A stretch of DNA of 64,000 bases from Stenotrophomonas acidaminiphila (GTDB taxonomy: Bacteria > Pseudomonadota > Gammaproteobacteria > Xanthomonadales > Xanthomonadaceae). The notes below the pieces were generated by a model. That model was not told the origin of the DNA and made no database searches. It saw only the letters and a list, made by a program, of their open reading frames with translations. The stretch lies in the NCBI RefSeq assembly GCF_001431595.1, contig NZ_LDJO01000004.1:1-64000 (forward strand), read 5' to 3'. A program made the position numbers and the translations under genes. This document shows, piece by piece, positions 62,337-64,000 of the stretch; position 1 is the stretch's first letter; each line of letters opens with the position of its first letter.

Positions 62337-63102
62337 AAGCCAGATCGCCTGGCTGGCCGCCGACGGCTGGACCGCGCTGACCATGCAGCAGTACGCCGGC
62401 TTCCTGGCCGGCGCGCCGGTACCGCGCAAATCGATCCTGATCACCTTCGACGACGGCTACCTGGACAACTGGGTATACGCCCACCCCATCCTGCAGAAGT
62501 ACGGCATGCGCGCGGTGGTGTTCCTGGTCACCGGCTGGATGGGCCAGGGCGAGGTGCGCCCGCATGCAGGCCAGCAGGGCGCCGCGTTGCCGCCCACCCC
62601 GGACCACCGCGGCTGCGAGGACGCGATCTTCCGCCTGGACCGCGCCGACGAGGTGATGATGCGCTGGAGCGAGGCGCGCGCGGCCATCGCCGCCGGCACC
62701 TTCGAGATGCACTGCCATACCCATACCCATACCCGCTGGCTGCGCAGGCCGGTCAGCCGCGAGGAGAAATGCGCGGGCATCCGCGACGACCTGGTGCGGG
62801 CGCGCGAGCAGCTGCTCGGCGAACTGGGCGAAGCCTCCGACACCCTGTGCTGGCCCTACGGCGATTTCGACGAGGACTACGTGCGGATCGCACGCGAACT
62901 CGGCTTCCGCTACCTGCACACCACCCATCCGTTCGGCCGCAACCTGGTGGGCGGCGACCCGGAGCACATCTACCGTTTCGCGATCCGCAACCGTCCCGCG
63001 AAGTGGCTGCGCAAGCGCATCGCCAGCAGCTACAACCCGGTGATCGCGCCACTGTTCAACCGGTTCAAGGCGCGCCGCCGGGGCATGGTCGCCGGGCCGT
63101 GA
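62248..63102 (+). CDS. Polysaccharide deacetylase (NodB domain)
   Basis: 284 aa carbohydrate esterase 4-type enzyme. Catalytic metal motifs ITFDDGYLDNW (Asp pair) and EMHCHTHTHTRW (His residues), with YGDFDEDYV later. No clear signal peptide, so substrate is probably cytosolic or the gene is for a lipid-linked precursor; PgaB/NodB-like activity on N-acetyl sugars is inferred. Ribosome site GAGGAA before ATG. Starts within the glycosyltransferase gene (89-base overlap). Confidence 0.9.
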   Translation: MAHAKSVPVLMHHHVSPSPGMITVSPENFESQIAWLAADGWTALTMQQYAGFLAGAPVPRKSILITFDDGYLDNWVYAHPILQKYGMRAVVFLVTGWMGQGEVRPHAGQQGAALPPTPDHRGCEDAIFRLDRADEVMMRWSEARAAIAAGTFEMHCHTHTHTRWLRRPVSREEKCAGIRDDLVRAREQLLGELGEASDTLCWPYGDFDEDYVRIARELGFRYLHTTHPFGRNLVGGDPEHIYRFAIRNRPAKWLRKRIASSYNPVIAPLFNRFKARRRGMVAGP

Positions 63103-63189
63103 CAGGCGCCGGGCGCCTGCCACCGCCGCGGGGCAGCACATGTCGCCGGCACGCCAGGCTGCCTTCAGGGATGGCGGGAAGCCAAAGCA

Positions 63190-63214
63190 AAACGCCCCGG
63201 GATCCGGGGCGTTT
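63190..63214. terminator. Bidirectional terminator between deacetylase and glmM
   Basis: Perfect 11-bp stem AAACGCCCCGG (63190-63200)/CCGGGGCGTTT (63204-63214) with a 3-base loop. A-rich and T-rich flanks allow use from either strand. Serves the convergent deacetylase and glmM transcripts. Confidence 0.85.
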
Positions 63215-63216
63215 CA

Positions 63217-64000
63217 TCATGCCGCGGCGGCCTTGACCGCGTCGGCCAGGCGCTCGAGCGTGGTCTGCATCAAACCGGCGTCGTCGGCCTCCACCGTCAC
63301 CCGCACCACCGGCTCGGTGCCGGACGGACGCAGGAAGGCGCGTCCGCGCCCGACGATCGCGACCTGCGCGCCGGCCAGTGCCGCGACCACCCCGGATGAG
63401 CGGACGATGTCCTTGGCCGACATGCCCTGCCCGACCCGGACGTTGATGGTCTGCTGCGGCACCCGGCTGAGCCCGGCCAGCGCGTCCTGCAGGGTGGTGC
63501 CGCGGCGCCTGAGCACCTCCAGTACCTGCAGCGCGCTGATGATGCCGTCGCCGGTGGTGGCCCGGTCCAGGCACAGCAGGTGGCCCGATGCTTCGCCGCC
63601 GAGCACGCCGTGGTGATCCAGCAGCGCCTTGTGCACGTAACGGTCGCCGACGTCGGCGCGCAGGAAGCCGATGCCGGCCTGCGCCAGCGCCTGCTCGAAC
63701 CCGTAATTGGTCATCAGCGTGCCCACCACCGGCCCGTGCAGGCGGCCACTGGCCTTCCAGTCCATCGCCAGCAGGTACAGCAGGTCGTCGCCATCGTGCA
63801 CCACGCCGTCGCTGTCCACGAACAGCAGGCGGTCGCCGTCGCCGTCGAAGGCAATGCCCAGGTGCGCCCCGCTGGCGCGCACCCGGGCGGCCAGTGCCTG
63901 CGGGTACATCGAGCCGACGCCATCGTTGATGTTCACGCCATTGGGCTCGACGCCCATCGCCTCGACGCTGGCACCCAGTTCGCGCAGCACCAGCGGCGCC
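63217..64000 (-). CDS. glmM: Phosphoglucosamine mutase, C-terminal part
   Basis: About 261 residues visible; the 5' part lies beyond the right edge. GlmM converts glucosamine-6-P to glucosamine-1-P for UDP-GlcNAc. Metal loop FDGDGDRLL, sugar loop GGEASGHLL and phosphate-binding loop [11 protein letters not shown] are present; the active-site phosphoserine is off the window. The frame is open to base 64000. Ends a few bases from the terminator it shares with the deacetylase gene. Confidence 0.92.
   Translation of the reverse strand, partial: APLVLRELGASVEAMGVEPNGVNINDGVGSMYPQALAARVRASGAHLGIAFDGDGDRLLFVDSDGVVHDGDDLLYLLAMDWKASGRLHGPVVGTLMTNYGFEQALAQAGIGFLRADVGDRYVHKALLDHHGVLGGEASGHLLCLDRATTGDGIISALQVLEVLRRRGTTLQDALAGLSRVPQQTINVRVGQGMSAKDIVRSSGVVAALAGAQVAIVGRGRAFLRPSGTEPVVRVTVEADDAGLMQTTLERLADAVKAAAA

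Overview
The window joins two unlike DNA segments. Positions 1 to about 21,546 are one end of an integrative and conjugative element (ICE) of the ICEclc/PAGI-2 class. Positions about 21,564 to 64,000 are core chromosome of a GC-rich gammaproteobacterium of the Xanthomonadaceae/Lysobacteraceae. The family call rests on core gene order (glmM region, tpiA, secG, tRNA-Leu, nuoA-N, tRNA-fMet, rimP-nusA-infB-rbfA-truB, rpsO-pnp, comEC-exbBD-msbA-lpxK, kdsB, uvrC, pgsA, tRNA-Gly) and on protein sequence. A Stenotrophomonas or Pseudoxanthomonas-like genus is likely, but the genus cannot be fixed from the sequence alone.

The ICE end, read left to right. A five-gene transport module (77-4905) has overlapping genes: a lipoprotein with a jelly-roll-like domain, an outer-membrane channel-like protein, and a binding-protein/permease/ATPase ABC importer. 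A KfrA-type DNA-binding coiled-coil protein follows (5116-6171). A small minus-strand gene (6267-6893) shares its C-terminal domain with the integrase. The MobH relaxase TraI is at 7211-9061. Cargo between relaxase and integrase comprises a patatin-like lipase, the lipid A deacylase PagL with a decayed LpxR-like remnant, a tripartite EmrAB/outer-membrane-factor multidrug pump with a DUF3861 gene, a divergent TetR-MarR-LysR regulator run, a small Xre regulator and a LysR effector domain with no DNA-binding part. The tyrosine integrase (19376-21319) faces tRNA-Gly(GCC). The 18-bp 3' end of that tRNA is the presumed attachment site; its second copy lies outside the window.

The chromosome, right of the tRNA, is almost wholly minus-strand from 63 kb down to 21.6 kb. 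It holds the complete 14-gene respiratory complex I operon (nuoA-nuoN), the rimP-nusA-infB-rbfA-truB translation/transcription operon, rpsO and pnp, comEC, an ExbB/ExbD energy-transducing pair, the lipid A genes msbA and lpxK, kdsB, a low-molecular-weight protein tyrosine phosphatase, an unusual thioredoxin-fold/NHL-repeat protein, uvrC and pgsA. Three tRNAs (Gly-GCC, initiator Met, Leu-GAG) separate the blocks. A plus-strand glycosyltransferase/polysaccharide deacetylase pair (61089-63102), with a divergent 2-oxoglutarate-Fe(II) oxygenase, sits between tpiA and a glmM that runs off the right edge.

The best candidates for something new are the integrase-tail domain that also exists as a separate, strongly promoted gene next to the relaxase; the ICE-borne five-gene envelope transport module of unknown substrate; a mirror-image pair of operators controlling the efflux pump and its regulator; and a hairpin that can bury the integrase ribosome-binding site. 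No CRISPR array, insertion sequence or complete transposon was seen.
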